In this document: positions 28,498-38,162 of the stretch, piece by piece
How the letters are laid out: every line of letters starts with the position of its first letter
Position numbering within the stretch: position 1 is the first letter of the stretch
NCBI RefSeq assembly: GCF_005885605.1
Contig: NZ_SZVP01000006.1
Coordinates: forward strand, 102,158 to 166,157
Length of the DNA: 64,000 bases
Direction: 5' to 3'
From: Colwellia ponticola
GTDB taxonomy: Bacteria; Pseudomonadota; Gammaproteobacteria; Enterobacterales; Alteromonadaceae
Made by a program: the position numbers and the translations under genes
Notes under the pieces: model-generated
Told to the model about the DNA's origin: nothing
Databases searched by the model: none
What the model saw: the letters and a program-made list of their open reading frames with translations, nothing else

Positions 28498-29523
28498 ATG
28501 AGTTCATCAGAAAAAAAATTATCGAAAGCCGCTATCTTATCAACATCGTCAACGACCACTATTTGTGCCTTATACAAGTTTGTGCGTTTAGATGCCTTTG
28601 AAGCATTACGCGAGCCTTTAGCCAATAAAATGACCAGTGTTGATGTTAAAGGCACGCTATTATTAGCTGCAGAGGGTATTAATGGCACTATTGCTGGTCC
28701 ACAAGCCGGTGTTGAGGCAGTGCTGGCGTTCCTTGATGAGCAGCCCGGTTTAGATAATATTTCTCATAAAGAATCTTATAACGAAGAAAACCCTTTTCAC
28801 CGCACTAAAGTGAAATTAAAAAAAGAAATTGTCACCATGGGTGTTGAAGGTATTGACCCTAATCAAGTGGTTGGTACTTATGTTAAGCCAAAGGATTGGA
28901 ATGCGTTAATTTCTGAACCTGACGTATTATTAGTAGATACCCGTAACGATTATGAAATTGAAATAGGCACTTTTAAAAATGCTATCAATCCAAATACCGA
29001 AACCTTTCGTGAATTCCCTGCTTACGTAGAAAAAAACCTTGATAAAAACAAGCACAAAAAAGTTGCCATGTATTGTACCGGTGGCATTCGTTGTGAAAAA
29101 TCTACCGCATACCTTAAAGAGCAAGGTTTTGAAGAAGTTTATCATCTTGAAGGCGGCATTTTAAAATACCTTGAAGAAGTGCCAAGTACAGAAACACTAT
29201 GGCAAGGTGAGTGTTTTGTTTTTGATGGCCGTGTTGCGGTTAATCATGACTTAGAACAAGGGCAGTACGACCAATGTTTTGCTTGTCGTTTTCCCTTAAC
29301 AACAGCGGAAAAACAAAGTGAGCATTACGTTAAAGGCGTTAGTTGTCATCGTTGTCATGACAAAGTTACTGATGAACAGCGTAATCGCTATGCTGAGCGC
29401 CAACGTCAAATTTCGTTAGCCGAAGCACGCGGTGAAAGCCATATAGGCGGAGATATTCAACATATTATTGAAGAGCGCCGCCAAGAAAAAAATGACAAAA
29501 AAGCCAAGCAATCGGCTAAATAA
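28498..29523 (+). CDS. trhO: tRNA uridine(34) hydroxylase TrhO (YceA family rhodanese)
   Basis: TrhO performs oxygen-dependent hydroxylation of U34 in a subset of tRNAs, the first step to 5-(carboxy)methoxyuridine. The 341-residue protein has the N-terminal acylphosphatase-like part ([28 protein letters not shown]), a rhodanese domain (about 140-240) with the active-site loop [16 protein letters not shown], and a C-terminal Cys cluster ([20 protein letters not shown]) typical of the family. It is about 12 residues longer at the N-terminus than the E. coli protein. It lies between two terminators and is therefore monocistronic. Confidence 0.92.
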   Translation: MSSSEKKLSKAAILSTSSTTTICALYKFVRLDAFEALREPLANKMTSVDVKGTLLLAAEGINGTIAGPQAGVEAVLAFLDEQPGLDNISHKESYNEENPFHRTKVKLKKEIVTMGVEGIDPNQVVGTYVKPKDWNALISEPDVLLVDTRNDYEIEIGTFKNAINPNTETFREFPAYVEKNLDKNKHKKVAMYCTGGIRCEKSTAYLKEQGFEEVYHLEGGILKYLEEVPSTETLWQGECFVFDGRVAVNHDLEQGQYDQCFACRFPLTTAEKQSEHYVKGVSCHRCHDKVTDEQRNRYAERQRQISLAEARGESHIGGDIQHIIEERRQEKNDKKAKQSAK

Positions 29524-29554
29524 CGCTAGGCTTTTGACGAGTAAAGCTTTTATT

Positions 29555-29586
29555 AAAAACGTCAGTTTACGCTGGCGTTTTTTATT
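29555..29586 (+). terminator. Terminator after trhO
   Basis: Stem AAAAACGTCAG / CTGGCGTTTTT (one G-T pair) with a six-base loop and a T-run, 32 bases after the stop. Confidence 0.88.
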
Positions 29587-29634
29587 TATTAGCTTAACGA
29601 TATCGTTTTTGCCAACCATATACATGAGGTCCAA

Positions 29635-31734
29635 ATGAAGAAAAATGCTATTTTTGCTGTCTTATCGTTACTCGCAACACTGTCAGTTAATGTTTATGCA
29701 CAAACTGACAGTGAAACTTTTACCGTTGAAAAGCTCAACCAATTAAACCAACTACATAATGTAACCTTATCTCCTCAGGGTGATATGCTTGTTTATGGTG
29801 TGAAAAAAGGTAGTAGTTCAACAGATAATCATTTATATAAACAAGTGATTAAAACAGGTACAGTCACACAACTGACTAAGCATGAAAAACCTGAAAGTAA
29901 TGTGGTTTGGTCTGATGATGGGCAATCGGTGTATTTTCTTTCTACGCGCAGTGGTAGTAGTCAAATTTGGCAACAAGGTGTAAATAATAAAACCGCCATA
30001 CAAATATCAGACTTCCCTGTAGCGGTTAACGGTTTTAAATTATCAAAAAATGGTCAGGTATTTGCTTTATCATTTACCGTTAAGCCCGGCTGTGAAACAT
30101 TAGCTTGTACTGTACAAGCTAAAAAAGCTGATAAAGAGAAAAAGTATAATGTTCGTGCTTACGATCAATTAATGGTGCGTCATTGGGATACCTGGGTAAC
30201 TGACTATAAAGAGCATTTATTTGTTGGCCATGTTAATCAGTATGGTTTGCTTAAAAATGTGCAAGATATTATGCCAAATTGGCAAAGTGATTTTGCCGGT
30301 ATTAGCCAGGTAAGTCTTCACCCTGAAGCCACTGCTTTAGCTTTTTCAGCGAAAAACTCAGCAACAAAAGTTGCAGCTCGTGATCATGCCTGGACAACTA
30401 ACTTTGATATATTTGAAGTGAACATTGTCGCGGGTCAAACATCGTTCGACTTAATTAATATTACTCAAGACAATAAAGCATGGGATGCTAGCCCTGTTTA
30501 TTCAGATAACGGTCGTTTTCTTGCGTATAAAGCCATGAAAACGCCAGGGTATGAGGCTGATAAATTTACGCTGCACTTACGTGACAATAAAACCGGTAAA
30601 ACTCGTGCTGTTGCCAGTGATTGGGATCGTTCAATTAGTAGTTTAGCATTTGCCCCTGATAATCAATCGCTGTATGTTATCGCGCAAGATCTCGGTCAAA
30701 AAAGTATTTTCGCTATTACGCCAGAGTTTGATGAAGTGCGTAAAGTTTATAATGTTGGTAGTAATGGTGATTTATCTAGCCATGGTAATCAGCTTTATTT
30801 TACTCGTCATACCCTTAACTCACCACAAGATATATTTTCCATTGATAACCATGGCGATAAGGTAAAACAACTTACCAATATTAATCAAGGTAAACTGAGT
30901 AACATTAAGTTTGCTGATTATCAGCAATTTAATTTTAAAGGTTGGAACGATGAAACTGTGTATGGCTATTGGTTAAAGCCAGCTAACTTTGAGGCAGGGA
31001 AAAAATATCCGATTGCCTTTTTAGTACATGGTGGTCCGCAGGGTAGTTTTGGTAACATGTTCCATTACCGTTGGAATGCTCAATTATGGGCAGCGCAAGG
31101 CTACGCTGTGGTTATGGTAGATTTTCATGGCTCTACCGGCTATGGTCAAGAATTTACCCATTCAATCAGTCGTGACTGGGGTGGCAAGCCACTAGAAGAT
31201 TTGCAAAAAGGTTTAGATTTTATTGTTAAAGACCAGCCTTGGTTAGATGGCGATAATGCTTGTGCATTAGGTGCTTCTTACGGTGGTTATATGATGAACT
31301 GGATTGCGGGCAATTGGCCAACACGCTTTAACTGTTTGATCAATCATGCAGGCTTGTACGATATGCCAAGCTTTTATCAATCTACAGAAGAGTTATGGTT
31401 CCCTGAGTACGATATGGGCGGCCCTTCTTTTGGTCAACAAGTGAATAACGAAAAGGGTCGCGTTAACGCTAAAATAAGCCCTGATTATAGTCAATTTAAC
31501 CCGTCGGCTTATGTTAGTAACTGGCAAACCCCTATGTTAGTGATTCAAGGTGAATTAGATTATCGCGTACCTTATGCACAAAGTTTAGGCGCCTTTACGA
31601 CGTTACAGCGTAAAGGTATTGATAGTCGTTTAGTGATGTTTCCCGATGAAGATCATCATATTCGTAACCCTGATAACTTAGTCGTGTGGTACGACGAAGT
31701 GTTTAAATGGCTAGCAAAATATACTCAAAAATAA
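29635..31734 (+). CDS. Secreted S9-family prolyl oligopeptidase / dipeptidyl peptidase
   Basis: A serine peptidase exported to the periplasm: signal peptide residues 1-22 (cut after NVYA). An N-terminal beta-propeller of WD-like repeats spans about 30-410 (e.g. VWSDDGQSVYFLSTRSGSSQ), followed by an alpha/beta hydrolase domain. The catalytic serine is Ser548 in GASYGGYMMNW, with Asp in QGELDYRVP and His in DEDHHIRNP near the C-terminus. HGGPQGSFGNMFHYRWN is the S9 oxyanion region. Family members cleave short peptides, often after Ala or Pro; specificity cannot be read here. 699 residues is normal. Flanked by terminators, so it is expressed alone. Confidence 0.92.
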   Translation: MKKNAIFAVLSLLATLSVNVYAQTDSETFTVEKLNQLNQLHNVTLSPQGDMLVYGVKKGSSSTDNHLYKQVIKTGTVTQLTKHEKPESNVVWSDDGQSVYFLSTRSGSSQIWQQGVNNKTAIQISDFPVAVNGFKLSKNGQVFALSFTVKPGCETLACTVQAKKADKEKKYNVRAYDQLMVRHWDTWVTDYKEHLFVGHVNQYGLLKNVQDIMPNWQSDFAGISQVSLHPEATALAFSAKNSATKVAARDHAWTTNFDIFEVNIVAGQTSFDLINITQDNKAWDASPVYSDNGRFLAYKAMKTPGYEADKFTLHLRDNKTGKTRAVASDWDRSISSLAFAPDNQSLYVIAQDLGQKSIFAITPEFDEVRKVYNVGSNGDLSSHGNQLYFTRHTLNSPQDIFSIDNHGDKVKQLTNINQGKLSNIKFADYQQFNFKGWNDETVYGYWLKPANFEAGKKYPIAFLVHGGPQGSFGNMFHYRWNAQLWAAQGYAVVMVDFHGSTGYGQEFTHSISRDWGGKPLEDLQKGLDFIVKDQPWLDGDNACALGASYGGYMMNWIAGNWPTRFNCLINHAGLYDMPSFYQSTEELWFPEYDMGGPSFGQQVNNEKGRVNAKISPDYSQFNPSAYVSNWQTPMLVIQGELDYRVPYAQSLGAFTTLQRKGIDSRLVMFPDEDHHIRNPDNLVVWYDEVFKWLAKYTQK

Positions 31735-31766
31735 ACGTTAATCCGTTGGGGATAAGATCTAAAAAC

Positions 31767-31805
31767 AAAAAAGGCAGATAAACATAAGTTTATCTGCCTT
31801 TTTTA
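31767..31805 (+). terminator. Terminator after the S9 peptidase gene
   Basis: A perfect 17-bp stem, AAAAAAGGCAGATAAAC against its complement, with loop ATAA and trailing T residues. It is symmetrical enough to act on both strands and also serves the convergent RIO kinase gene. Confidence 0.93.
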
Positions 31806-31875
31806 AATCACTACTTTACTCATTACGTGAAAAATATGTTGAAATGACTTCACAGTGCTGAAAACAAAGCACTCT

Positions 31876-32745
31876 CTATTGCTCAGCGGCTTCTTTAAGG
31901 TAAGCCAATCGGTCTTGCTCTTGCTCGAAAGCGGCTTGAATTTCGGCAAGTACCGTTTCAACATCAGCCGAGTGAGTGTCTTCTTTAAATTGTCCAGTTA
32001 ACTTAGTGATATCGGTTAATTCACCAGCTTCATATAAGGCCCACATTTCTTCGCCAAACTTAGTTAACGCTAAATTAGGGGCAAACTGAGCATAGTAAGT
32101 GGTGATATTATTAACATCGCGCAATAACATCGCTTTGGCATTGTTATTTGCTGACGCATCAACGGCTTGTGGTAAGTCGATAACAACCGGGCCGTAAGCA
32201 TCTACTAAGACATTAAATTCAGACAGATCGCCATGAACTATGCCAGCACAAAGCATGCGCATAATATAAATCATCATTAAGGCATGGTCTTCTATCGCTT
32301 GCTCTTTCGGCATGACTATGTCGTTAAGCCGTGGCGCAACATCACCTTGTTCATCAGTGATCAGTTCCATCAACAACACACCGTCAAAACAGCCGTAAGG
32401 TTGCGGTACACGTACATTGTGCTCGGCCAGCGTATATAAGGCTTCCACTTCAGCATTTTGCCACGCTTCTTCTTGTTGGCTTTTACCGTATTTAGAGCCT
32501 TTTTCTATCGCTCGAGCACGTCGGCTACTGCGACCTTTTCGGCCTTCAGTATACTGTACTGCTTTTTTAAAACTGCGTTTACTCGCTTCTTTATATACTT
32601 TCGCACAACGAATGTCATCGCCGCAACGCACACGATAAACAGTCGCCTCTTTACCGCTCATTAATTGGTTGAGTACTTCATCAATTAGGCCTTCTTCTAC
32701 TAAAGGCAATAGTCGTTTTGGAATTTTCATTGGGCTGTTATACAT
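31876..32745 (-). CDS. RIO1-like serine/threonine protein kinase
   Basis: An atypical protein kinase of the RIO family (PA4780-like group in gammaproteobacteria), 289 residues. Visible elements are the P-loop SGKEATVY (30-37), the ATP lysine Lys49, the catalytic loop HGDLSEFN (171-178, Asp173), and the metal-binding Asp190 in VVIDLPQAVD. A basic stretch with two KGR/RR motifs (about 65-85) sits in the region of the RIO flexible loop. In archaea and eukaryotes RIO kinases act in small-subunit maturation; the bacterial role is not established. Neither of the two possible ATG starts (32745, 32730) has a good ribosome site; I kept the upstream one. Confidence 0.87.
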   Translation of the reverse strand: MYNSPMKIPKRLLPLVEEGLIDEVLNQLMSGKEATVYRVRCGDDIRCAKVYKEASKRSFKKAVQYTEGRKGRSSRRARAIEKGSKYGKSQQEEAWQNAEVEALYTLAEHNVRVPQPYGCFDGVLLMELITDEQGDVAPRLNDIVMPKEQAIEDHALMMIYIMRMLCAGIVHGDLSEFNVLVDAYGPVVIDLPQAVDASANNNAKAMLLRDVNNITTYYAQFAPNLALTKFGEEMWALYEAGELTDITKLTGQFKEDTHSADVETVLAEIQAAFEQEQDRLAYLKEAAEQ

Positions 32746-32856
32746 TAGATAGGGTAAGGATGATAGTAAAACAAGCGAGTTATCTTAATGCAGATAATGA
32801 CCGATTGTGTTAGTTATCGCTGAGGCGATCATACCTTGTTTAAAGGTTAGTTAACA

Positions 32857-32900
32857 CCGTACTGTTTTATTAATAAAAGTATAATAAAAACAGTGTACGG
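32857..32900 (-). terminator. Imperfect hairpin after the ion channel gene
   Basis: CCGTACTGTTTTATTA pairs with TAATAAAAACAGTGTACGG across a short AT loop, with small bulges. It lies just beyond the stop of the channel gene and could end that transcript. Confidence 0.5.
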
Positions 32901-32901
32901 G

Positions 32902-33387
32902 TTACTTCTGTGCTTTGTCCAACGCCGCTAACTTAGTTTCTAATACCGTTAGTTTTTGATAAATTTTATTATTAAGCTGTAAAATTTGTTCATTTTGTTT
33001 TCTTAACTCTCTATTTTTAATATTCGTATCAGCAAAACCAAAAATTTTATTCGCAAAAATAGCGCCAACAGTCCCGAGTATGCCAACACCTAAGATAAAC
33101 ATAATAAATACTGCGATACGCCCGACTAAGGTAATGGGGTAGACATCACCAAAGCCAATTGTGGTTGAAGACATTAACATCAACCAAAAAGCATCAGCAT
33201 AATCTTTTACTGGCGAGCCCATTGCGGCAGACTCTGCCGTAAAGGTGACATAACCTAAGACGGCATTAATCAGGATAAATAGACTAAAAGAGACTAAGGC
33301 TAATATGCCATAGTTATAATTTTTTACGCCAAATTCATCAACGTTAAATAAATTACTTTTCTCCATCGCGTTTTGTAAAATAATCAT
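32902..33387 (-). CDS. Two-helix potassium channel family protein
   Basis: 161 residues. Two transmembrane helices (about 25-50 and 88-112) flank a pore helix and the selectivity filter TTIGFGD (75-81), a TIGFGD variant of the K+ channel TVGYGD. The C-terminal 45 residues (NREL...QNEQILQLNNKIYQKLTVLETK) form a likely coiled coil that would hold the tetramer together. There is no RCK nucleotide-binding domain, so gating is probably simple or governed by the coiled coil. No neighbour explains its role. The start is uncertain: Met1 or Met8, neither with a clear ribosome site. Confidence 0.87.
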   Translation of the reverse strand: MIILQNAMEKSNLFNVDEFGVKNYNYGILALVSFSLFILINAVLGYVTFTAESAAMGSPVKDYADAFWLMLMSSTTIGFGDVYPITLVGRIAVFIMFILGVGILGTVGAIFANKIFGFADTNIKNRELRKQNEQILQLNNKIYQKLTVLETKLAALDKAQK

Positions 33388-33510
33388 AAGTAGTTCGAAC
33401 CGTGTTAGTTATTTTTTGTCATTATTGTCGCTGTTGTATTAGCTACTATATTTAGTACTGTTGAGTTACTCGTGCGATTTAAGTAACTCAACCAATCCGA
33501 GCAAACAAGG

Positions 33511-34473
33511 CTAATGGAATGGAAACAAGTAGCTCATCCAAGACGACATACGTAGTAATATTTTTCGCATTATAGCAACATGATGAAAGTGATCTGAATA
33601 AATAGCGCTTTGCCCATAGGCACCACCAGGAACCGAGTCAGCATATTGCGCAAAGCGCGCATCAGTTATTTTCATTTGTACAGGAATACGACCAGGGGTT
33701 AAGCCAGATTGGGCTAAGTTAATCATAGTGCCGTGTGCTTGTATTTCTCCTTCAGCCAATACCGGTAGTACAGCGGTAACTTCTGCAGTAAATACCATAC
33801 CCGGTAAAGCATCAAACGCGATTTCAGCTTCATAGCCTGGTTTTAGGCGCTTTGAACTATTTTGTCTGTACCAGCCAATGTAGGTAAATGATTCTTGCTG
33901 AACAAAAATCATGGCAGGACGAATTGGCATAGGGACCACATAGAGTCCAGGATAAACCATCAGCTGTGTAATGTAGCCTTTACCGTCAGCACGTACTTTG
34001 GTACGTAATAAGTCATACTCAGCATCATGTAATTTAGCGGTTATGTTATCTAATGTTGCTTTACTCATATCTACATCACGCTGCCTACCCACATTTTTCC
34101 TCATTAATTCTAAAGCACGTTGATAATCTAAATCGGCTGCTACTTGTTGAGCGTTTAACGCATCCACTTTATTTTGGTAGGGGATAGGATCAATAGAGAA
34201 CAGCAGGTGACCAGCATCAATAGGCGTGTTGGGCTGTACGTTAATACTGATGACTTCACCTCTAACAGCAGGAATAACAGGGGTAGAAACAAAATACTGG
34301 CGTGTTGCCTCTGAGTAAGGGTGGTTATAATTCATGGTGAGAATTAAGGTACCGATGAGGAAAATACCTCCTAAAACGGCAGATGGTACAGTCCATTTAT
34401 TTAAGGGAATTTTAAATACTTTAAATACTATTAGACATAGTGCGGCGTAAGTAAATATTAAGAGTATGTCCAT
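33511..34473 (-). CDS. HlyD-family membrane fusion protein (YiaV-like)
   Basis: 320 residues: an N-terminal membrane anchor (about 5-50) and a periplasmic barrel-sandwich/lipoyl region. PVIPAVRGEVISINVQPNTP pairs with the later half KGYITQLMVYPGLYV, and between them is a helical hairpin (NALNAQQVAADLDYQRALEL). It matches the YiaV type of HlyD proteins, which are encoded with a DUF3302 protein. Such proteins normally bridge an inner-membrane pump and an outer-membrane channel, but no pump gene is nearby. Its ATG overlaps the last base of the upstream gene's stop codon (TAATG), so the two are translationally coupled. Confidence 0.88.
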   Translation of the reverse strand: MDILLIFTYAALCLIVFKVFKIPLNKWTVPSAVLGGIFLIGTLILTMNYNHPYSEATRQYFVSTPVIPAVRGEVISINVQPNTPIDAGHLLFSIDPIPYQNKVDALNAQQVAADLDYQRALELMRKNVGRQRDVDMSKATLDNITAKLHDAEYDLLRTKVRADGKGYITQLMVYPGLYVVPMPIRPAMIFVQQESFTYIGWYRQNSSKRLKPGYEAEIAFDALPGMVFTAEVTAVLPVLAEGEIQAHGTMINLAQSGLTPGRIPVQMKITDARFAQYADSVPGGAYGQSAIYSDHFHHVAIMRKILLRMSSWMSYLFPFH

Positions 34474-34865
34474 TATTTCACCGGCCTTGATGTTGTTTGT
34501 TCGTTACTTTGTTCGGCTAATGCTTTTTCTACGCGATTAAGTCGCTCACACAAGACATCATACTCTTGTGGTGTGATTATACGTTGGGCATTATTTTCTT
34601 GATTAGGTATTAAGGGCTGTATATTTGCGTCTTTGTTAAAGCCCCAACCTCTATCTTCACGGTATAAGGTGGCCCAAATCCATAAAAATGGCCATAAAAC
34701 ATGCAAGGTAAATAAACTAACCCAACCGGCAATATGCAAAGCGTCTTGTTGTGGATGATTACGTTTTTTAGCTATTTCATAGGGAATATCATGTATAAGA
34801 ATAATGCCATAAAAAATAGTAATAGCAGCGAATAGTAGTATGCCAAGGGCAATATACTCAAGCAT
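34473..34865 (-). CDS. DUF3302 inner-membrane protein (YiaW-like)
   Basis: About 130 residues with two transmembrane helices, MLEYIALGILLFAAITIFYG and WVSLFTLHVLWPFLWIWATL, joined by the conserved loop HDIPYEIAKKRNHPQQDA. These match E. coli YiaW closely. A helical, charged C-terminus follows (VLCERLNRVEKALAEQ). The start at 34865 aligns with YiaW and has GGAC upstream; an ATG at 34877 is possible. It forms an operon with the HlyD gene. The pair is widespread, and its function is poorly defined (an envelope role is inferred from the partner). Confidence 0.85.
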   Translation of the reverse strand: MLEYIALGILLFAAITIFYGIILIHDIPYEIAKKRNHPQQDALHIAGWVSLFTLHVLWPFLWIWATLYREDRGWGFNKDANIQPLIPNQENNAQRIITPQEYDVLCERLNRVEKALAEQSNEQTTSRPVK

Positions 34866-34952
34866 AAGTAAGTCCATTTGCAATTATAATAAGGCTTATG
34901 AGAGTAAACAAATCATATTCAAATGTCTATATTGGCGAGAAAGTTAAAGAGA

Positions 34953-36911
34953 CTAGCCTGTTTTTCTAGCGACTTTTTTGGTAAAGGTTTTCTTTCTGCG
35001 TTTAGGCTTAAAAGCAACTTGCGGTAATCCTGAGAAAGATTGTTGGCTAGCACCTTGTACCATCTCTGTCACTATAGCGGTTAAAGGTTGCATAAAACTT
35101 AAGTAATTAGCCTTTTTTTCACTAATGGCGGTCAGCGTTGCTTCCCATTGTGCGGTCATATCTGGCAAGGTAGCCATTTCAGGTAACGCATTAATTAAGG
35201 CTACACCAACCTCTGTTGCGGTGATTGCTTTACCTTGACGCTGTAAAAAATCGCGTTTAAAAAGTAAGTCGATAATGCCGGCGCGCGTTGCGTCTGTACC
35301 TAAGCCATCGGTTTCTTTTAACACCTTTTTAATAGCAGGGTCACTCACATAGCGAGAAATTCCCGTCATAGCCGCGAGTAGGCTAGCATCGGTGAAAGAC
35401 TGTGGTGGCGAGGTTTGCTTTGCTATTAATTCACCTTGTTGACAATGCAATGTTTGGCCTTTAGTTAACGGCGGTAATGTTTTTTCTTGCTCGCTTTCGT
35501 GTTGCTTTTGATTTGAATTATTTACTGTTTTTGCTTTTTTACTTTTAGGAAAAAGTACTTGCCAGCCGAGTTGCTTTTCCATTTTTGCTTGGCTAAGAAA
35601 CTGCCCTCCGGCAATTAATAAGTGAACTTTTGTTTGTTGATATATGTAAGCGGGATAAAATTGTAGTAAATATTGTCGAACAATTAGTAAGTAAATGTTT
35701 TTTTCAAAGGTATTTAAACTGCTATTCTCAGGTGACTTTTCGGTGGGAATAATGGCATGATGCGCGGTTATTTGCTTATCATTCCACGCTTTGCTTACTA
35801 ACGAGGTATCTGCCCCTTGCGCGGGTTTATTGCAAGGCAGTGAAGAGTTAGCCAAGGTGTTAATAATACCTTTGGCTTGTTTTAATTGTTCTTTGGGTAA
35901 GTAACGACAATCTGAGCGCGGGTAGGTGATCAGCTTATGCTTTTCATACAAGGCTTGGCAGACATCTAATACCAGCTTAGCGTTCATTGAAAATTGTTTA
36001 GCAGCACTAATTTGTAATTGTGACAAATTAAAAGGCAGTGGTGCCGCTTGTTGTTTTTCAGTGCTGTCGATATGACTAACTAGGGCAGGTTGGTTAGCAA
36101 TACGCTGCACCACATTTTCTGCTAATGCTTTAACTAATACCCGACCTTCTTCATCACAGTAAGGTAGACAGTTTTCACTGGGCTGCCATTTTGCGGTAAA
36201 GGCGACCTTTTCCGCTGAAGTCAGGGCGATATGTGCTTGTACCTGATAATACGGCTTGCTGACAAAAGCGGCTATTTCTTGCTCGCGCCTAACCACTAAA
36301 CCCAGTAAAGGAGTTTGTACGCGACCTACCGATAATACGGAGTGATAACCGGTTTTTTGCCCTTGCAAGGTATACGCGCGGGTAAGATTAATGCCATACA
36401 GCCAATCAGCACGTGAACGTGCTAAGGCAGAAATAGATAAGGGCATAAAATCACTGTTCGCTTTAAGTGAGCTCAGTGCTCGTTTAACTGCAGGTAAGTT
36501 TAAGTCGCTAATTAATAAGCGTTTAATATTATTTTTTTTTGTTTTTGATAATTTGAAGTAATCAATAACTTCATCGACGAGTAATTGACCTTCCCTGTCA
36601 GGATCGCCTGCGTGAATAATTTCGTCAGCTTGCTTGACCAATTTTCGAAGTACGGTTAATTGCGCACGGGTACGCGTAATCGGTTTTAATTGCCACTGCT
36701 CGGGTACTATTGGTAAATTTTCCATGCGCCATTTTTTTAACTCGGCGTCATAATCCTCAGGATCTGCTTGCGCTAATATATGACCGATACACCAACTAAC
36801 CACATCACCATTAGCGAGTTCAATATGGGTTTTTTGGTTTTTCTGCGGTTGCGGCAAGGCTGCAGCAATAGCACGACCTAAACTTGGTTTTTCGGCAATA
36901 TAGAGTTTCAA
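34953..36911 (-). CDS. topB: DNA topoisomerase III
   Basis: A type IA topoisomerase that decatenates DNA and resolves recombination and replication intermediates. The 652-residue protein (E. coli TopB has 653) begins with the TOPRIM domain MKLYIAEKPSLGRAIAAALP and its metal site HAGDPDREGQLL. The active-site tyrosine lies in LITYPRSDCRYLPKEQ near residue 335. GRVQTPLLGLVV and GLGTDATRAGIID are further core motifs. The C-terminus ends in a basic tail (KPKRRKKTFTKKVARK) and has no zinc fingers, as is normal for TopB. Confidence 0.95.
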   Translation of the reverse strand: MKLYIAEKPSLGRAIAAALPQPQKNQKTHIELANGDVVSWCIGHILAQADPEDYDAELKKWRMENLPIVPEQWQLKPITRTRAQLTVLRKLVKQADEIIHAGDPDREGQLLVDEVIDYFKLSKTKKNNIKRLLISDLNLPAVKRALSSLKANSDFMPLSISALARSRADWLYGINLTRAYTLQGQKTGYHSVLSVGRVQTPLLGLVVRREQEIAAFVSKPYYQVQAHIALTSAEKVAFTAKWQPSENCLPYCDEEGRVLVKALAENVVQRIANQPALVSHIDSTEKQQAAPLPFNLSQLQISAAKQFSMNAKLVLDVCQALYEKHKLITYPRSDCRYLPKEQLKQAKGIINTLANSSLPCNKPAQGADTSLVSKAWNDKQITAHHAIIPTEKSPENSSLNTFEKNIYLLIVRQYLLQFYPAYIYQQTKVHLLIAGGQFLSQAKMEKQLGWQVLFPKSKKAKTVNNSNQKQHESEQEKTLPPLTKGQTLHCQQGELIAKQTSPPQSFTDASLLAAMTGISRYVSDPAIKKVLKETDGLGTDATRAGIIDLLFKRDFLQRQGKAITATEVGVALINALPEMATLPDMTAQWEATLTAISEKKANYLSFMQPLTAIVTEMVQGASQQSFSGLPQVAFKPKRRKKTFTKKVARKTG

Positions 36912-37112
36912 GTTAGCTCCAAGTCAAGCGTCATTTATCTTAGTCGATATAAACGGATATCAATAGTAACAGTAAAAATTTAAGTATAAGCCAGTAACTG
37001 GTTGTATGTACAGTGCTTTGTGTGCACTACTTTTGTCTAACGCGATGTCTGATATATTAACTATGGATGTAGGAGCTATGTGTAGAGCTGTGTATAGAGT
37101 CGACGATAACCA

Positions 37113-38000
37113 TTAGTGTTTACTGGCAACGTTTGTTTTCTTTAGCGAGCTATTTTTGAACATTAGCACTAATACTGTGCCCGTTAATATAGCCACAGCA
37201 GCGATAATTATCCGTAGGGTAATTGCCTCATTAAGTAATAGCGCACCGGCTAAGGTAACGATTAAAGGCACGCTCAGTTGTACTATCGCAGCTTGTGTTG
37301 CCTTGAGCTCTGGTAGCACACTGTACCAAATAATGTAACCTATGCCAGAGGTGACAATACCTGAAAGTAATGCGTAAATAATCCCTGAGTTGGCGAGGTT
37401 AATAGCACTAGTGGTTGAAAAGTTAACCGCTAGCCATAATATTATCGCCATCGGGGCTGCTTTGATGAAGTTGCCAGCAGTGGTAATTGCCGGGTTACTT
37501 GCTCCTCTACCTTGTAGTGTGTAAATACCCCAAGCGACGCCTGAAATACACATGAGTAATGCGCCTATAAATGAAGGCGCGGCTAGGCCAGGTAGCATTA
37601 ATATTACCAAGCCACACAGGGCAAGCACAAACCCTATGAATTGTGTCGTATTAAGTCGCTCTCCTGCCCGATAACCGGCTATAGTCATAGTGATTTGTAC
37701 GGCGCCAAAAAGTAATAATGCTCCTGTACCCGCAGCAATTAAACCGTAACCATAAGTAAAACTAACAGCATAAATAAAGAGTGCAAAGGCAGCTAGCCAT
37801 GATCCTGCTTTATAAGATTGATGATGCTTTTTGATGCTTAAGAATAGCCACAAGAATAATGCTCCAGAAACAACCCTGAGCATAATGAAGCTTGCTGCAT
37901 CGATGCTAGTTTCTTCTAAAGCAAACCTTGTGATCAACGAATTAGCTGCAAAAGCTAATAGAGAGAGTAAGGTAATGAATATTATGCGTAGTCGGATCAT
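37113..38000 (-). CDS. EamA/DMT-family transporter
   Basis: 295 residues with ten hydrophobic helices arranged as two EamA repeats (about 5-130 and 145-285). Typical motifs are FAANSLITRFALEETSIDAA in the first helix region and QLSVPLIVTLAGALLLNEAI in the second repeat. DMT carriers export or import small metabolites; the substrate cannot be read. The C-terminus is short and basic. It lies downstream of fabY on the same strand, separated by a hairpin, and is likely an independent gene. Confidence 0.88.
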   Translation of the reverse strand: MIRLRIIFITLLSLLAFAANSLITRFALEETSIDAASFIMLRVVSGALFLWLFLSIKKHHQSYKAGSWLAAFALFIYAVSFTYGYGLIAAGTGALLLFGAVQITMTIAGYRAGERLNTTQFIGFVLALCGLVILMLPGLAAPSFIGALLMCISGVAWGIYTLQGRGASNPAITTAGNFIKAAPMAIILWLAVNFSTTSAINLANSGIIYALLSGIVTSGIGYIIWYSVLPELKATQAAIVQLSVPLIVTLAGALLLNEAITLRIIIAAVAILTGTVLVLMFKNSSLKKTNVASKH

Positions 38001-38111
38001 TTAATAAGCTTATATTTGTTTTAATACATCGTTGTTAAATGTAAATGACTTAGTGTTTATCGCTACGCTACTTTAGTAGGAACATTGGCTTTAACACATA
38101 AAAGAGAAACC

Positions 38112-38146
38112 AGTCGAAAGCCTACCATGATAGTATGCTTTCGACT
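38112..38146 (-). terminator. Hairpin after fabY
   Basis: Arms AGTCGAAAGC and GCTTTCGACT with an inner TAC/GTA pair set. It stands 17 bases beyond the fabY stop codon. No strong T-run on the minus strand, so termination efficiency is uncertain. Confidence 0.6.
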
Positions 38147-38162
38147 ATGTTATGAGAACAGC

